Positions 16,834 to 26,002 of a stretch of DNA of 64,000 nucleotides are shown here, piece after piece. The notes below the pieces were generated by a model. The model had not been told where the DNA came from. It saw only the letters and a list, made by a program, of their open reading frames with translations, and did no database searches. The stretch lies in contig CBDCEL010000003.1 of the NCBI GenBank assembly GCA_965215845.1, positions 186,001 to 250,000 of the forward strand. The letters are read 5' to 3'. This DNA comes from Aurantibacter_A sp965215845 (GTDB lineage: Bacteria > Bacteroidota > Bacteroidia > Flavobacteriales > Flavobacteriaceae). The position numbers and the translations under genes were made by a program. Position 1 is the first letter of the stretch. Every line of letters begins with the position of its first letter.

Positions 16834-17665
16834 GTTGTTGAAATCCGGTTTTTATACTTCCGTTCAAGATGCCGGAAGGTTTGGTTTTAGGGATAAGGGC
16901 GTTCCTGTTTCAGGTGTAATGGACAATCTGGCCATGGATAAGGCAAATGCACTTTTGGAGAACGACGATACTGCCGCCGTTTTGGAGATAACCATGACCG
17001 GGCCAACGATTGAATTTGACCGGAATACTTACATTGTACTGGCCGGTGCCCCGATGTCGGTCACTCTGAACAATCTACCGATTATCAATTATAGAGTGTA
17101 CAAAGTTTCCGCCGGGGATATTTTGTCGTACGGAAGGCTCGAAAAAGGATTTCGGAGTTATTTGGCAGTAAAAGGGGGTATAAAAACCGAAGTAATATTG
17201 AGTAGCCGCTCTCTATCAAAATCGATTACCAAAGAAAACCAATTGGCCGACCGAAGTGAAATTCCGTTTGAGCCTTGCACAACATTTGAACCCAAAATTT
17301 CCGAGTTGAAGATAGATTCATATTTAGATGAATCCGTTCTGCAAGTTGCCAAAGGCCCGGAATTCGAAATGCTAAATGACAGACAGCTTGAAAATATCTT
17401 TGGTCAAGACTTTTCGATTGCCAAGGAAAACAATCGAATGGCGTACCAATTGAATGAAAAAATCGATGGTCACCAACAGTCAATGTTAACCTCCGCCACG
17501 CTACCTGGAACCGTACAACTGACCCCTTCGGGCAAACTGATTATTTTGATGAAAGATGGTCAAACCACAGGGGGATACCCTAGACTATTGCAGCTTACCG
17601 ATAGGGCTATATCGATTTTGGCACAGAAAAAGTTCGGCGATGCCATTTCTTTTGAACTTCTTTGA
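16826..17665 (+). CDS. pxpC: 5-oxoprolinase subunit C (KipA family)
   Basis: Start taken at the ATG at 16826, giving 279 residues that begin MLRLLKSGFYTSVQDAGRFG, the family's normal N-terminus; the frame upstream is pxpB sequence. KipA/AHS2 motifs are YTSVQDAGRFGFRDKGVPVSG, AMDKAN-like DNLAMDKANALL, and YLAVKGGIKTE, and the C-terminal DGQTTGGYPRLLQL. Together with PxpB it hydrolyses 5-oxoproline. It is the last gene of the unit; no clear hairpin terminator follows. Confidence 0.93.
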   Translation: MLRLLKSGFYTSVQDAGRFGFRDKGVPVSGVMDNLAMDKANALLENDDTAAVLEITMTGPTIEFDRNTYIVLAGAPMSVTLNNLPIINYRVYKVSAGDILSYGRLEKGFRSYLAVKGGIKTEVILSSRSLSKSITKENQLADRSEIPFEPCTTFEPKISELKIDSYLDESVLQVAKGPEFEMLNDRQLENIFGQDFSIAKENNRMAYQLNEKIDGHQQSMLTSATLPGTVQLTPSGKLIILMKDGQTTGGYPRLLQLTDRAISILAQKKFGDAISFELL

Positions 17666-17990
17666 AAGCGGCAATTCAAGTCCAAGGTCTTAAGCCGGTA
17701 TTTTCGAAGAATCAATACTTCATTTTCATTTACGACTTTGGTCCGCGATTAGGTCTAATTCTTTATCGAAAAATGGGTTTTTGTCATATAGCAAAATTGA
17801 ACCTCCTCTTTCAACACTATTTGAATATGATAAAAAATAAGAGTTATCTGTTTGATTTACAGTGAAATGAGTAAATAAAGCCAAAACTGGATTTAGATAG
17901 TGCGGAGTTGTTAAAATACATGACTTTTGTAAACCTATATATTTGAATTGGAAAAGGCTGCGATACGGCCAAAGAACGCATAGTTAGGAG
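17666..17990 (+). other. 325-bp intergenic region ahead of ilvD
   Basis: Between pxpC and ilvD I find no gene with family support; a 67-codon frame starting inside the gap has no recognisable features. The useful element is the predicted -7 box at 17938-17945. I see no T-box, no attenuator with runs of branched-chain codons and no stable hairpin near ilvD. Confidence 0.6.
17938..17945 (+). promoter_or_regulatory. Predicted -7 element upstream of ilvD
   Basis: TATATTTG matches TAnnTTTG and lies 45 bases before the ilvD ATG. A TTG at the right distance for a -33 element is missing, so the assignment is partial. Confidence 0.4.
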
Positions 17991-19667
17991 ATGGAATTGA
18001 ACAAATACAGCAAAAATGTAACGCAAGATCCGACCCAACCTGCCGCACAGGCAATGTTGTATGCCATTGGTTTTAAAGATGAAGACTTTGATAAACCGTT
18101 GGTCGGCATTGCAAGTACGGGTTATGAGGGAAATCCCTGCAATATGCATTTGAACGACCTTGCCAAATTGGTCAAAGATGGTGTGAATTCAAAGGAGACC
18201 GTGGGCCTCATTTTCAATACCATTGGTATTAGCGATGGCATTTCGATGGGCACTCCCGGAATGCGTTTTTCTTTGCCTTCGCGTGATATCATTGCCGATT
18301 CGATGGAGGCCGTGGTGCAGGGCATGTCTTATGATGGTTTGGTAACGGTCGTCGGTTGTGATAAAAACATGCCGGGCGCGCTGATGGCTATGTTGAGATT
18401 GAATCGCCCTTCCATTTTGGTCTATGGCGGTACGATTGCCTCAGGATGTCACAATGAAAGAAAATTGGATATCGTATCGGCTTTCGAGGCCTGGGGAGAA
18501 AAGGTGGCCGGCACGATGGAAGAATCCGAATTCAAGTGCATTATCAAAAAATCGATTCCCGGAGCAGGTGCCTGCGGCGGTATGTATACAGCAAATACCA
18601 TGGCTTCTGCAATAGAGGCTTTGGGTATGGCTTTGCCCTATAATTCATCTAATCCTGCGATAAGCAAGAATAAAAAAGAAGAATGTTTGGCCGCGGGCGA
18701 ACAGATGCGCGTGCTGATCGAAAATGATATCAAGCCCCTGGATATCGTTACCCGTAAATCACTCGAAAACGCCATTCGATTGGTGACAATTACGGGTGGC
18801 TCAACCAATGCGGTTCTCCATTTCTTGGCAATCGCCAGGGCAGCGGATATTGAATTCACCTTACAAGATTTTCAGCATATCAGCGATACAACGCCCTTCA
18901 TAGCCGATTTAAAACCTAGCGGTAAATATCTGATGGAAGATGTGCACCGAATCGGCGGTATTCCCGCCTTGTTGAAGTATTTGTTGAAGAATGGACTGCT
19001 ACATGGAGATTGCATGACCGTAACCGGTAAGACCTTGGCGGAGAATTTGGAAAACGTTCCCGATTTGGAGGAAGGGCAGGATGTTATCAGGCCTTTGGAC
19101 CGGCCGATCAAAGCAACAGGACATTTACGAATGCTTTATGGAAACTTGGCCCAAAATGGATCTGTTGCAAAAATTACCGGCAAGGAAGGTCTGATTTTTA
19201 AGGGAACCGCTCGCGTATTTGATAGTGAGTACGATGCCAATGACGGTATAAGAACAGGACTTGTCAAAAAGGGAGATGTGGTCGTCATTCGATATGAAGG
19301 CCCAAAAGGAGGGCCGGGCATGCCAGAAATGTTGAAACCAACTGCCGCGATCATGGGGGCAGGGTTGGGTAAAGATGTGGCCTTGATTACCGATGGAAGG
19401 TTTTCGGGAGGCACACATGGCTTTGTTGTTGGCCATATCTCACCGGAGGCACAAGAAGGTGGTGTAATCGGCCTCGTAAATGATGGCGATATCATAACGA
19501 TCGACGCCGAGACCAATTCGATAAATGTCAATGTATCGGACGAAGAGTTGAAAAAAAGGAGGACCCAATGGGTGCAACCTGAATTGAAGTTTAAAAAAGG
19601 GGTTTTGTATAAATACGCCCGCTCGGTATCCTCTGCCGCCGAAGGATGCGTGACCGACGAGTTTTAA
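17991..19667 (+). CDS. ilvD: Dihydroxy-acid dehydratase
   Basis: The 558-residue length is typical. Motifs are GIASTGYEGNPCNMHLNDLA (Fe-S cysteine), VVGCDKNMPGALMAMLRLN, GAGACGGMYTANTMA and TDGRFSGGTHGFVVGHISPEA. It dehydrates dihydroxy-isovalerate and dihydroxy-methylvalerate to the keto acids that become valine and isoleucine. It needs an iron-sulfur cluster. A rare recognisable ribosome site (AGGAG) lies 5 bases before the ATG. First gene of the ilv operon; ilvB follows after 88 bases. Confidence 0.96.
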   Translation: MELNKYSKNVTQDPTQPAAQAMLYAIGFKDEDFDKPLVGIASTGYEGNPCNMHLNDLAKLVKDGVNSKETVGLIFNTIGISDGISMGTPGMRFSLPSRDIIADSMEAVVQGMSYDGLVTVVGCDKNMPGALMAMLRLNRPSILVYGGTIASGCHNERKLDIVSAFEAWGEKVAGTMEESEFKCIIKKSIPGAGACGGMYTANTMASAIEALGMALPYNSSNPAISKNKKEECLAAGEQMRVLIENDIKPLDIVTRKSLENAIRLVTITGGSTNAVLHFLAIARAADIEFTLQDFQHISDTTPFIADLKPSGKYLMEDVHRIGGIPALLKYLLKNGLLHGDCMTVTGKTLAENLENVPDLEEGQDVIRPLDRPIKATGHLRMLYGNLAQNGSVAKITGKEGLIFKGTARVFDSEYDANDGIRTGLVKKGDVVVIRYEGPKGGPGMPEMLKPTAAIMGAGLGKDVALITDGRFSGGTHGFVVGHISPEAQEGGVIGLVNDGDIITIDAETNSINVNVSDEELKKRRTQWVQPELKFKKGVLYKYARSVSSAAEGCVTDEF

Positions 19668-19755
19668 TAATACAAAATGCACCTTTTCTCTTTCAGGGGG
19701 AGCCACCCAAGGAGGAAAGTTATCGGCTAAATATTGATTACAAGTGGATGGCCTT

Positions 19756-21489
19756 ATGGAAACAATAAAAGAGAAGAAAACGGAAACTAAAGACTCGAAA
19801 AGCATTCGCATTACCGGTGCCGAAGCCATCGTCCATTGCCTGTTGGCGGAAGGGGTCGATTTGATTTATGGATATCCGGGTGGTGCCATTATGCCGGTTT
19901 ACGATGAGTTTTATAAATTTCAAGACAAGCTGACCCATATTTTGACGCGGCATGAGCAGGGGGCGACCCATGCGGCCCAAGGGTTCGCAAGGGTGACCGG
20001 AAAGGTCGGTGTGGCAATAGCCACCTCGGGCCCTGGGGCTACCAACCTGGTCACGGGCCTGGCAGATGCACAAATCGATTCTACGCCTATTATCTGTTTA
20101 ACGGGTCAAGTACCACGGCATTTGTTGGGATCTGATGCTTTTCAGGAAACCGATATCATTGGAATTTCCACGCCAGTGACAAAATGGAACCATCAGATTA
20201 CCACCGCTTCCGAGATTCCTGAGGTCATGGCGAAGGCTTTTTATATAGCCAAATCAGGAAGGCCGGGCCCAGTACTCATCGATATAACCAAAAATGCGCA
20301 ATTTGATGAATTGGACTTCACATATGAAAAGTGTACGGGGGTTCGTAGCTATAATCCCGTTCCCAAACCGAACCAAGAGGCTATAAAGGCGGCTGCAGAC
20401 TTAATAAACAATGCAAAAAGGCCATATATCGTATTCGGGCAAGGCGTTATTTTAGGCCAAGCCGAGGAACAATTGAAAACCTTGGTCGAGAAAGCGGGAA
20501 TTCCAGCCGCATGGACCATTATGGGCGAATCTGCACTACCTACAAGTCACCCCTTGAATGTGGGCATGGTGGGCATGCACGGTAATTATGGACCCAATGT
20601 CCTGACCAACGAGTGTGATGTATTGCTCGCTATCGGAATGCGTTTCGATGACCGGGTCACCGGCAAATTGGATACGTATGCGAAACAGGCAAAAGTCGTC
20701 CACTTTGAAATAGACCCGGCCGAGATCAATAAGAATGTTCAAGCCGATATTGCCGTATTAGGGGATTCCAGGGAAACCCTAGAGCTTTTGATTCCACTGG
20801 TCAACGAAAACGAACATGCGGATTGGCACGAGGAGTTCAAGAAAAAGCATCAGGTCGAATTTGAAACCGTAATCAAAAATGATATTCATCCAACGAAGGA
20901 TGGCCTTACAATGGGAGAGGTCATCGAACAAATCAATCTGGCCTCAAAAAATAAAGCGGTCATTGTAACTGATGTAGGCCAGCATCAAATGATCGCCTGC
21001 CGGTACGCCAAGTTCGAAGACTCAAAAAGTAATATTACCTCGGGCGGATTGGGAACAATGGGCTTTGCCCTTCCTGCTGCAATCGGAGCCAAGATGGGTG
21101 CCATGAACAGGGAAGTGGTCGCCATCATCGGCGATGGGGGCTACCAAATGACCATTCAGGAACTAGGCGTCATTTTTCAACATAATATTCCGGTGAAAAT
21201 CGTGGTATTGAACAATGACCATTTGGGCATGGTACGCCAATGGCAAGAATTGTTCTTTGATAGTCGATATGCTTCTACAGTGATGACCAATCCTGATTTT
21301 GTCAAAATTGCCGAAGGCTATCATATTAAGGCGAAACGCGTGAGCGAGCGAAAGGATCTGAAAGCAATGATCGAAGAAATGATTGCTTCGGAAGAACCCT
21401 ATTTCTTGGAGGTAAAAGTAGAGAAAGAAGATAATGTATTTCCGATGATTCCTTCTGGGGCGTCGGTTTCAGATATACGCCTGAAGTAA
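19756..21489 (+). CDS. ilvB: Acetolactate synthase large subunit
   Basis: Start taken at the ATG at 19756 (577 residues); a GTG four codons upstream is less likely. It shows the AHAS pattern: GYPGGAIMPVYDE with the nearby catalytic Glu region HEQGATHAAQGFAR, an FAD/middle domain, and the ThDP motif GDGGYQMTIQELGVIFQH followed by NNDHLGMVRQWQ. The enzyme joins two pyruvates, or pyruvate and 2-oxobutyrate, the first step of valine/leucine and isoleucine synthesis. The small subunit does not follow directly: a methyltransferase gene lies between ilvB and ilvN. Confidence 0.96.
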   Translation: METIKEKKTETKDSKSIRITGAEAIVHCLLAEGVDLIYGYPGGAIMPVYDEFYKFQDKLTHILTRHEQGATHAAQGFARVTGKVGVAIATSGPGATNLVTGLADAQIDSTPIICLTGQVPRHLLGSDAFQETDIIGISTPVTKWNHQITTASEIPEVMAKAFYIAKSGRPGPVLIDITKNAQFDELDFTYEKCTGVRSYNPVPKPNQEAIKAAADLINNAKRPYIVFGQGVILGQAEEQLKTLVEKAGIPAAWTIMGESALPTSHPLNVGMVGMHGNYGPNVLTNECDVLLAIGMRFDDRVTGKLDTYAKQAKVVHFEIDPAEINKNVQADIAVLGDSRETLELLIPLVNENEHADWHEEFKKKHQVEFETVIKNDIHPTKDGLTMGEVIEQINLASKNKAVIVTDVGQHQMIACRYAKFEDSKSNITSGGLGTMGFALPAAIGAKMGAMNREVVAIIGDGGYQMTIQELGVIFQHNIPVKIVVLNNDHLGMVRQWQELFFDSRYASTVMTNPDFVKIAEGYHIKAKRVSERKDLKAMIEEMIASEEPYFLEVKVEKEDNVFPMIPSGASVSDIRLK

Positions 21490-21542
21490 TTTAATGACCC
21501 AAGATAAGGCCCTTCGTCTTGAGTGACCTTAAGGAAGAGAAC

Positions 21543-22124
21543 ATGAACGATAGCCATATTCTTAATATTCCCAAAATTCATTCCGAAATAGAACGGAAGT
21601 CAGAGGAAATAGGTTTTTCGATGCCTTCGGATCTATATGTGGGAACGCTTTTGAAAACTTTGATTTCAAGCAAGCCAAAAGGAAGATTTTTGGAGCTCGG
21701 TACCGGAATCGGTTTAAGCCTTTCATGGATGATCGATGGAATGAATCCTGATTCAAAACTGATTTCAGTCGATAATGACCCTAAACTTATTTCCATAGTA
21801 CGGCAATATTTTGGAAGTGATGACCGGTTAACGCTAGTTTGTCAGGACGGCACGGAATGGATAAAGGGCTATCGGGGCGAAAAATTCGACCTGGTATTTG
21901 CCGATGCTTGGCCGGGAAAGTACAGTGAAGCCGATGAAATCTTGGATTTGGTCAAAATAGGCGGATTCTATGTTGTCGATGATATGAAGGCCCAACCCAA
22001 TTGGCCTGAAGGTCATCAAGCGAATGTAGATGGCCTTGTCGATTATTTGGAAAAGCGAAGAGATTTTACGTTGACCAAGTTAGACTGGTCGACAGGAATT
22101 ATTATAGCGGTAAGAAAATATTGA
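21543..22124 (+). CDS. Class I SAM-dependent O-methyltransferase-like protein inside the ilv operon
   Basis: Start taken at the ATG at 21543 (193 residues); a TTG upstream would add 8 poor residues. It has the SAM fold with FLELGTGIGLSLSWM (motif I), ISVDNDPKLI (motif II) and a FDLVFADAWPGKYSE (D in motif IV) pattern, as in YrrM/O-methyltransferases. The substrate is unknown. It is co-directional with ilvB (53 bases upstream) and ilvN (89 bases downstream), but its role has nothing obvious to do with branched-chain synthesis. A palindromic repeat separates it from ilvN, which suggests a later insertion. Confidence 0.8.
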   Translation: MNDSHILNIPKIHSEIERKSEEIGFSMPSDLYVGTLLKTLISSKPKGRFLELGTGIGLSLSWMIDGMNPDSKLISVDNDPKLISIVRQYFGSDDRLTLVCQDGTEWIKGYRGEKFDLVFADAWPGKYSEADEILDLVKIGGFYVVDDMKAQPNWPEGHQANVDGLVDYLEKRRDFTLTKLDWSTGIIIAVRKY

Positions 22125-22131
22125 TTTGTCC

Positions 22132-22190
22132 CCTCGAGCGCGGTCGAGAGGTTTTTATAAGTTGATGAATTTAGTTCTCGACTGCGCTCG
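22132..22190. repeat. Inverted repeat pair of a dispersed CGAGCGC-type palindrome
   Basis: Arms 22135-22150 (CGAGCGCGGTCGAGAG) and 22175-22190 (the reverse complement is CGAGCGCAGTCGAGAA) match at 14 of 16 bases around a 24-base loop. They lie between the methyltransferase gene and ilvN. Elements of this kind recur between genes in flavobacterial genomes as I recall; it could also fold in the mRNA. Confidence 0.6.
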
Positions 22191-22213
22191 TACGGACAGT
22201 ATAAGTAGTTAAA

Positions 22214-22744
22214 ATGGAAAAACAATGGTTCACGATTTCGGTCTACTCTGAAAACAATGTTGGTCTCTTGAATAGAATATCGGGTATATTCTTAAAGCGC
22301 CACATAAACATAGAAAGCTTAAATGTCTCTAAATCAGAAATTGAAAATGTTTCAAAGTTTACAATCGTCGTGAACACCACCCAAGATTGGACACGTAAAA
22401 TCGTTGGACAAATCGAGAAGCAGATAGAAGTCATCAAGGCCTTTTACCATACCGATGACGAGACCATTTACCAAGAATCAGCCTTGTTCAAGATTGCCAG
22501 TGCCTTATTATTTGACGAACGACAAATTCAAAACATCATAAAGGAGAGCAATTCGCAGATTGTAACCGTTTCCAGAGACTTTTTTGTTTTGGCAAAAACG
22601 GGAAGAAGGCATGAAATCGATGAAATGAAAGAACAACTCGAACCCTTTGGAATCATGCAATTCGTACGCTCGGGACGGATTGCCGTCACAAAATCAGAAA
22701 TGCAGATTACCGCCTTACTGAACGGATTTGCAGAGGAGAAATAA
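22214..22744 (+). CDS. ilvN: Acetolactate synthase small (regulatory) subunit
   Basis: This 176-residue protein has an ACT domain at residues 1-75 (WFTISVYSENNVGLLNRISGIFLKR, then INIESLNVSKSE) and the C-terminal ALS_ss_C domain. It binds the end product, normally valine, and controls and stimulates IlvB in the cytoplasm. It is separated from ilvB by a methyltransferase gene and a palindromic repeat; ilvC follows after 64 bases. Confidence 0.93.
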   Translation: MEKQWFTISVYSENNVGLLNRISGIFLKRHINIESLNVSKSEIENVSKFTIVVNTTQDWTRKIVGQIEKQIEVIKAFYHTDDETIYQESALFKIASALLFDERQIQNIIKESNSQIVTVSRDFFVLAKTGRRHEIDEMKEQLEPFGIMQFVRSGRIAVTKSEMQITALLNGFAEEK

Positions 22745-22808
22745 CGTAAATAATAAATATAAACCTTAACCTTTCCTTTTCAAGGAATGATTTACTAATA
22801 GAACACAC

Positions 22809-24284
22809 ATGACAAATTACTTCAATACACTATCGCTTCGTGATCAACTGACCCAATTGGGCAAATGCCGATTTATGGAATCAAATGAATTCTCAGATGG
22901 TGTAAATGCATTAAAAGGAAAGAAGATCGTAATTGTTGGGTGCGGCGCACAAGGACTGAATCAGGGCCTGAACATGCGCGATTCAGGTCTAGACATCTCT
23001 TACACTTTGCGAGAAGCGGCAATTAATGAAAAGAGGCAGTCCTATTTGAATGCCAGTGAAAATGGTTTTACAGTCGGTACCTATGATGAACTGGTTCCGA
23101 GCGCCGATTTAGTCATCAATCTAACACCCGATAAGCAGCATACCAATGTCGTCAGTACCGTAATGCCCCTGATGAAAAAAGGTGCGACCTTGTCGTATTC
23201 GCACGGATTCAATATTGTCGAGGAAGGTATGCAGATTCGAAAAGATTTAACGGTTATCATGGTGGCCCCAAAGAGTCCGGGTTCTGAAGTTCGTGAAGAA
23301 TATAAAAGAGGATTCGGCGTACCGACCTTGATTGCGGTGCACCCGGAGAACGACCCGGAGGGCAAGGGTTTAGAGCAAGCCAAGGCCTATGCGGCAGGTA
23401 CAGGGGGTCATCGCGCCGGAGTTTTGGAATCTTCATTCGTTGCCGAGGTGAAATCGGATTTAATGGGAGAACAGACCATTCTTTGTGGGTTGTTGCAGAC
23501 CGGAAGCATCCTCTGTTTTGACAAAATGATAGAAAAAGGCGTGGATCCCGGTTATGCTTCCAAATTGATTCAGTACGGATGGGAGACCATTACCGAAGGA
23601 ATGAAATACGGTGGCATCACCAATATGATGGATCGACTATCAAACCCTGCAAAAATAAAGGCATTTGAACTATCTGAAGAACTCAAAGATATAATGCGTC
23701 CCCTGTTCCACAAGCATATGGATGATATTATGACCGGTCATTTTTCAAAGACCATGATGGAAGATTGGGCCAATGATGACAAGAATCTCTTGGATTGGAG
23801 GGCGGCAACTGGGGAAACCGCTTTTGAGAAAACCCCGGCAGGTGACGATAGCATATCTGAACAAGAGTATTATGACAACGGCGTACTAATGGTCGCCATG
23901 GTCAGGGCAGGGGTAGAGTTGGCTTATGAGAGCATGATAGAGTCAGGGATTATTGGCGAATCGGCATATTATGAGTCTTTGCACGAAACCCCATTAATAG
24001 CCAATACCATTGCCAGAAAGAAACTTTTTGAAATGAACCGGGTTATCTCGGATACCGCGGAGTATGGTTGTTATCTTTTCGACCATGCCTGTAAACCTTT
24101 ATTGGCCGATTTTATGGCAAAAATTGATAAAGATGTCATCGGTACGGCCTATGGCGAAGGAAACGATACCGGGGTCGACAATGCAAAACTGATAACGGTA
24201 AATAAAGCGTTGAGGGAGCATCCGGTCGAGATTGTCGGTACACGTTTACGCGAATCAATGACCGCAATGAAACCAATAGTTTAA
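22809..24284 (+). CDS. ilvC: Ketol-acid reductoisomerase, long (class II) form
   Basis: At 491 residues this is the class II, Escherichia coli-type enzyme with a duplicated C-terminal knotted domain, not the 330-residue class I type. The nucleotide-binding motif is GCGAQGLNQGLNMRDSG; APKSPGSEVREEYKRGFGVP and the Mg-binding DLMGEQTILCGLLQ motif follow. It isomerises and reduces acetolactate and acetohydroxybutyrate with NADPH. It is the last gene of the ilv operon on this strand. A hairpin lies 40 bases after the stop. Confidence 0.96.
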   Translation: MTNYFNTLSLRDQLTQLGKCRFMESNEFSDGVNALKGKKIVIVGCGAQGLNQGLNMRDSGLDISYTLREAAINEKRQSYLNASENGFTVGTYDELVPSADLVINLTPDKQHTNVVSTVMPLMKKGATLSYSHGFNIVEEGMQIRKDLTVIMVAPKSPGSEVREEYKRGFGVPTLIAVHPENDPEGKGLEQAKAYAAGTGGHRAGVLESSFVAEVKSDLMGEQTILCGLLQTGSILCFDKMIEKGVDPGYASKLIQYGWETITEGMKYGGITNMMDRLSNPAKIKAFELSEELKDIMRPLFHKHMDDIMTGHFSKTMMEDWANDDKNLLDWRAATGETAFEKTPAGDDSISEQEYYDNGVLMVAMVRAGVELAYESMIESGIIGESAYYESLHETPLIANTIARKKLFEMNRVISDTAEYGCYLFDHACKPLLADFMAKIDKDVIGTAYGEGNDTGVDNAKLITVNKALREHPVEIVGTRLRESMTAMKPIV

Positions 24285-24324
24285 AACGAATTAGAGCGGG
24301 TCTAGAAAGTCTATCTGACTTTAT

Positions 24325-24365
24325 TGTCATATTGAGCCTGCCGGCTAGGCAGGATCAATATGACA
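24325..24365 (+). repeat. Palindromic repeat after ilvC, possibly also a terminator
   Basis: Outer arms TGTCATATTGA (24325-24335) and TCAATATGACA (24355-24365) pair perfectly over 11 bases; an inner pair GCCTGCC (24336-24342) with GGCAGGA (24348-24354) extends the stem. It resembles the dispersed GTCAT-TGAGCCTG element of Bacteroidota intergenic DNA. There is no T tract. Confidence 0.6.
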
Positions 24366-24410
24366 TCTGACCGTACTTTTAGGCCTACTCTATAATTTAC
24401 ATGACCGACA

Positions 24411-25997
24411 ATGTCAAAGAAAACAATACCTGATAAATTTCAAATAAAGGAACAAATTCACCAAAGACAGTATTTAGTCAATGGGGAGTTACGGAACTGG
24501 GAAGGGCCTACTTCGGAAGTTTTTTCCACCATTTCATCTACAGATGAATATGTGCCGACCCTATTGGGAAGTATTCCGAATAATGGTGAAAAGGAGGCGT
24601 TAGATGCCTTGGATGCCGCGATTCAAGCCTACGACAATGGGCAAGGGGTTTGGCCGACCATGCATATTGGTGACCGAATTGCATGTATGGAGCAGTTTGT
24701 CGAAAAAATGGCCTTGAAAAGGGACTTGATCGTGAAACTTTTGATGTGGGAAATCGGCAAATCTCTACCGGACTCCGAAAAGGAATTCGATAGAACTATC
24801 GAATACATAAAAGATACCATTGAAGGGTGCAAAAAAATAGATCGTAAGGCGGCACATTTTGAAAAAGAGAGCGGGGTATATGCGCAGATCCGTCGAGGAC
24901 CTTTGGGCGTCGTTTTATGTTTGGGTCCCTATAATTATCCATTGAACGAGACCTTTACTTTATTGATTCCTGCTATAATTATGGGCAATAGTACGATTTT
25001 CAAGCCGGCTAAATTTGGGGTATTGTTGATTGCCCCATTGTTGGAGGCCTTTCAAAGTAGCTTTCCGAAAGGGGTGGTGAACGTTCTGTTCGGTAGGGGA
25101 CGAGCCATCGCCGGACCTATAATGAAAACGGGAAAGATCAATGTGTTGGCATTGATCGGTAACAGCAAATCGGCCAATGCATTACAGGAACAGCACCCTA
25201 AAGGAAACCGATTGCGTTTGGTTTTGGGCCTTGAGGCCAAGAATCCTGCAATCATTCTGCCCGATGCGGATATCGATTTGGCGCTACAAGAGTGTATTTC
25301 GGGCACCCTATCGTACAACGGTCAGCGTTGCACGGCCCTTAAGGTACTCTATGTTCACAATGAAATAAGCAAAGACTTCCGGACCAAATTTGCAAAGAAA
25401 GTCGATGCCTTGAAATTTGGCAATCCATGGGAAGAAGGTGCAAATCTTACGCCCTTGCCCGAACCTGACAAACCCGATTACATTCAAGAACTAATCGATG
25501 ATGCTCTTGCCAAGGGAGCTAAGATCCTCAATAAAAAAGGAGGAAAACGATATGATAATTTTATCTGGCCGGCCGTTCTATATCCGGTAACAAAGGATAT
25601 GAAAGTGTACCAAGAGGAGCAATTCGGTCCGGTCATCCCGATACTTGATTTTAAGGATATCTCCGAACCCCTCAATGACATGGCCGAAAGCAACTACGGG
25701 CAACAGGTAAGTCTTTTTGGTAAGGATGTCTACGCCTTGGCACCCTTGATCGATACCTTGGCCAATCTGGTATGCCGGGTCAATCTGAACAGTTCATGCC
25801 AACGCGGACCTGATGTATATCCGTTTACCGGAAGAAAGGATTCCGCCGCCGCTACCCTTAGTGTTTATGATGCCTTACGGTCTTTTTCGATCCGCACATT
25901 TTTGGCCTTTAAGGACAACGAGTTGAACAAAGAAACGGTCGAACGTCTTTTAGAGGCCAAACTTTCGAATTTTGTAAGCACGGACTACATTTTGTAG
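24411..25997 (+). CDS. gapN: NADP-dependent glyceraldehyde-3-phosphate dehydrogenase
   Basis: This 528-residue protein belongs to the non-phosphorylating GapN branch of aldehyde dehydrogenases. Signs are CLGPYNYPLNETFTLLIPA, the general-base glutamate in LRLVLGLEAKNPAIILPDAD, the active-site cysteine in YNGQRCTALKVLY, and the C-terminal CRVNLNSSCQRGPDVYPFTGRKDS typical of the group. It turns glyceraldehyde-3-phosphate straight to 3-phosphoglycerate, giving NADPH and skipping one ATP-forming step of glycolysis. It sits 127 bases after ilvC behind the palindrome; it may be read from its own promoter. It converges with the next gene, which starts 5 bases after its stop on the other strand. Confidence 0.9.
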   Translation: MSKKTIPDKFQIKEQIHQRQYLVNGELRNWEGPTSEVFSTISSTDEYVPTLLGSIPNNGEKEALDALDAAIQAYDNGQGVWPTMHIGDRIACMEQFVEKMALKRDLIVKLLMWEIGKSLPDSEKEFDRTIEYIKDTIEGCKKIDRKAAHFEKESGVYAQIRRGPLGVVLCLGPYNYPLNETFTLLIPAIIMGNSTIFKPAKFGVLLIAPLLEAFQSSFPKGVVNVLFGRGRAIAGPIMKTGKINVLALIGNSKSANALQEQHPKGNRLRLVLGLEAKNPAIILPDADIDLALQECISGTLSYNGQRCTALKVLYVHNEISKDFRTKFAKKVDALKFGNPWEEGANLTPLPEPDKPDYIQELIDDALAKGAKILNKKGGKRYDNFIWPAVLYPVTKDMKVYQEEQFGPVIPILDFKDISEPLNDMAESNYGQQVSLFGKDVYALAPLIDTLANLVCRVNLNSSCQRGPDVYPFTGRKDSAAATLSVYDALRSFSIRTFLAFKDNELNKETVERLLEAKLSNFVSTDYIL

Positions 25998-26002
25998 TGC
26001 CG

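Noticed and set aside
17662..17865. 67-codon ORF after pxpC
   Set aside because: No family features; it lies in the AT-rich gap before ilvD and has no promoter or ribosome site.
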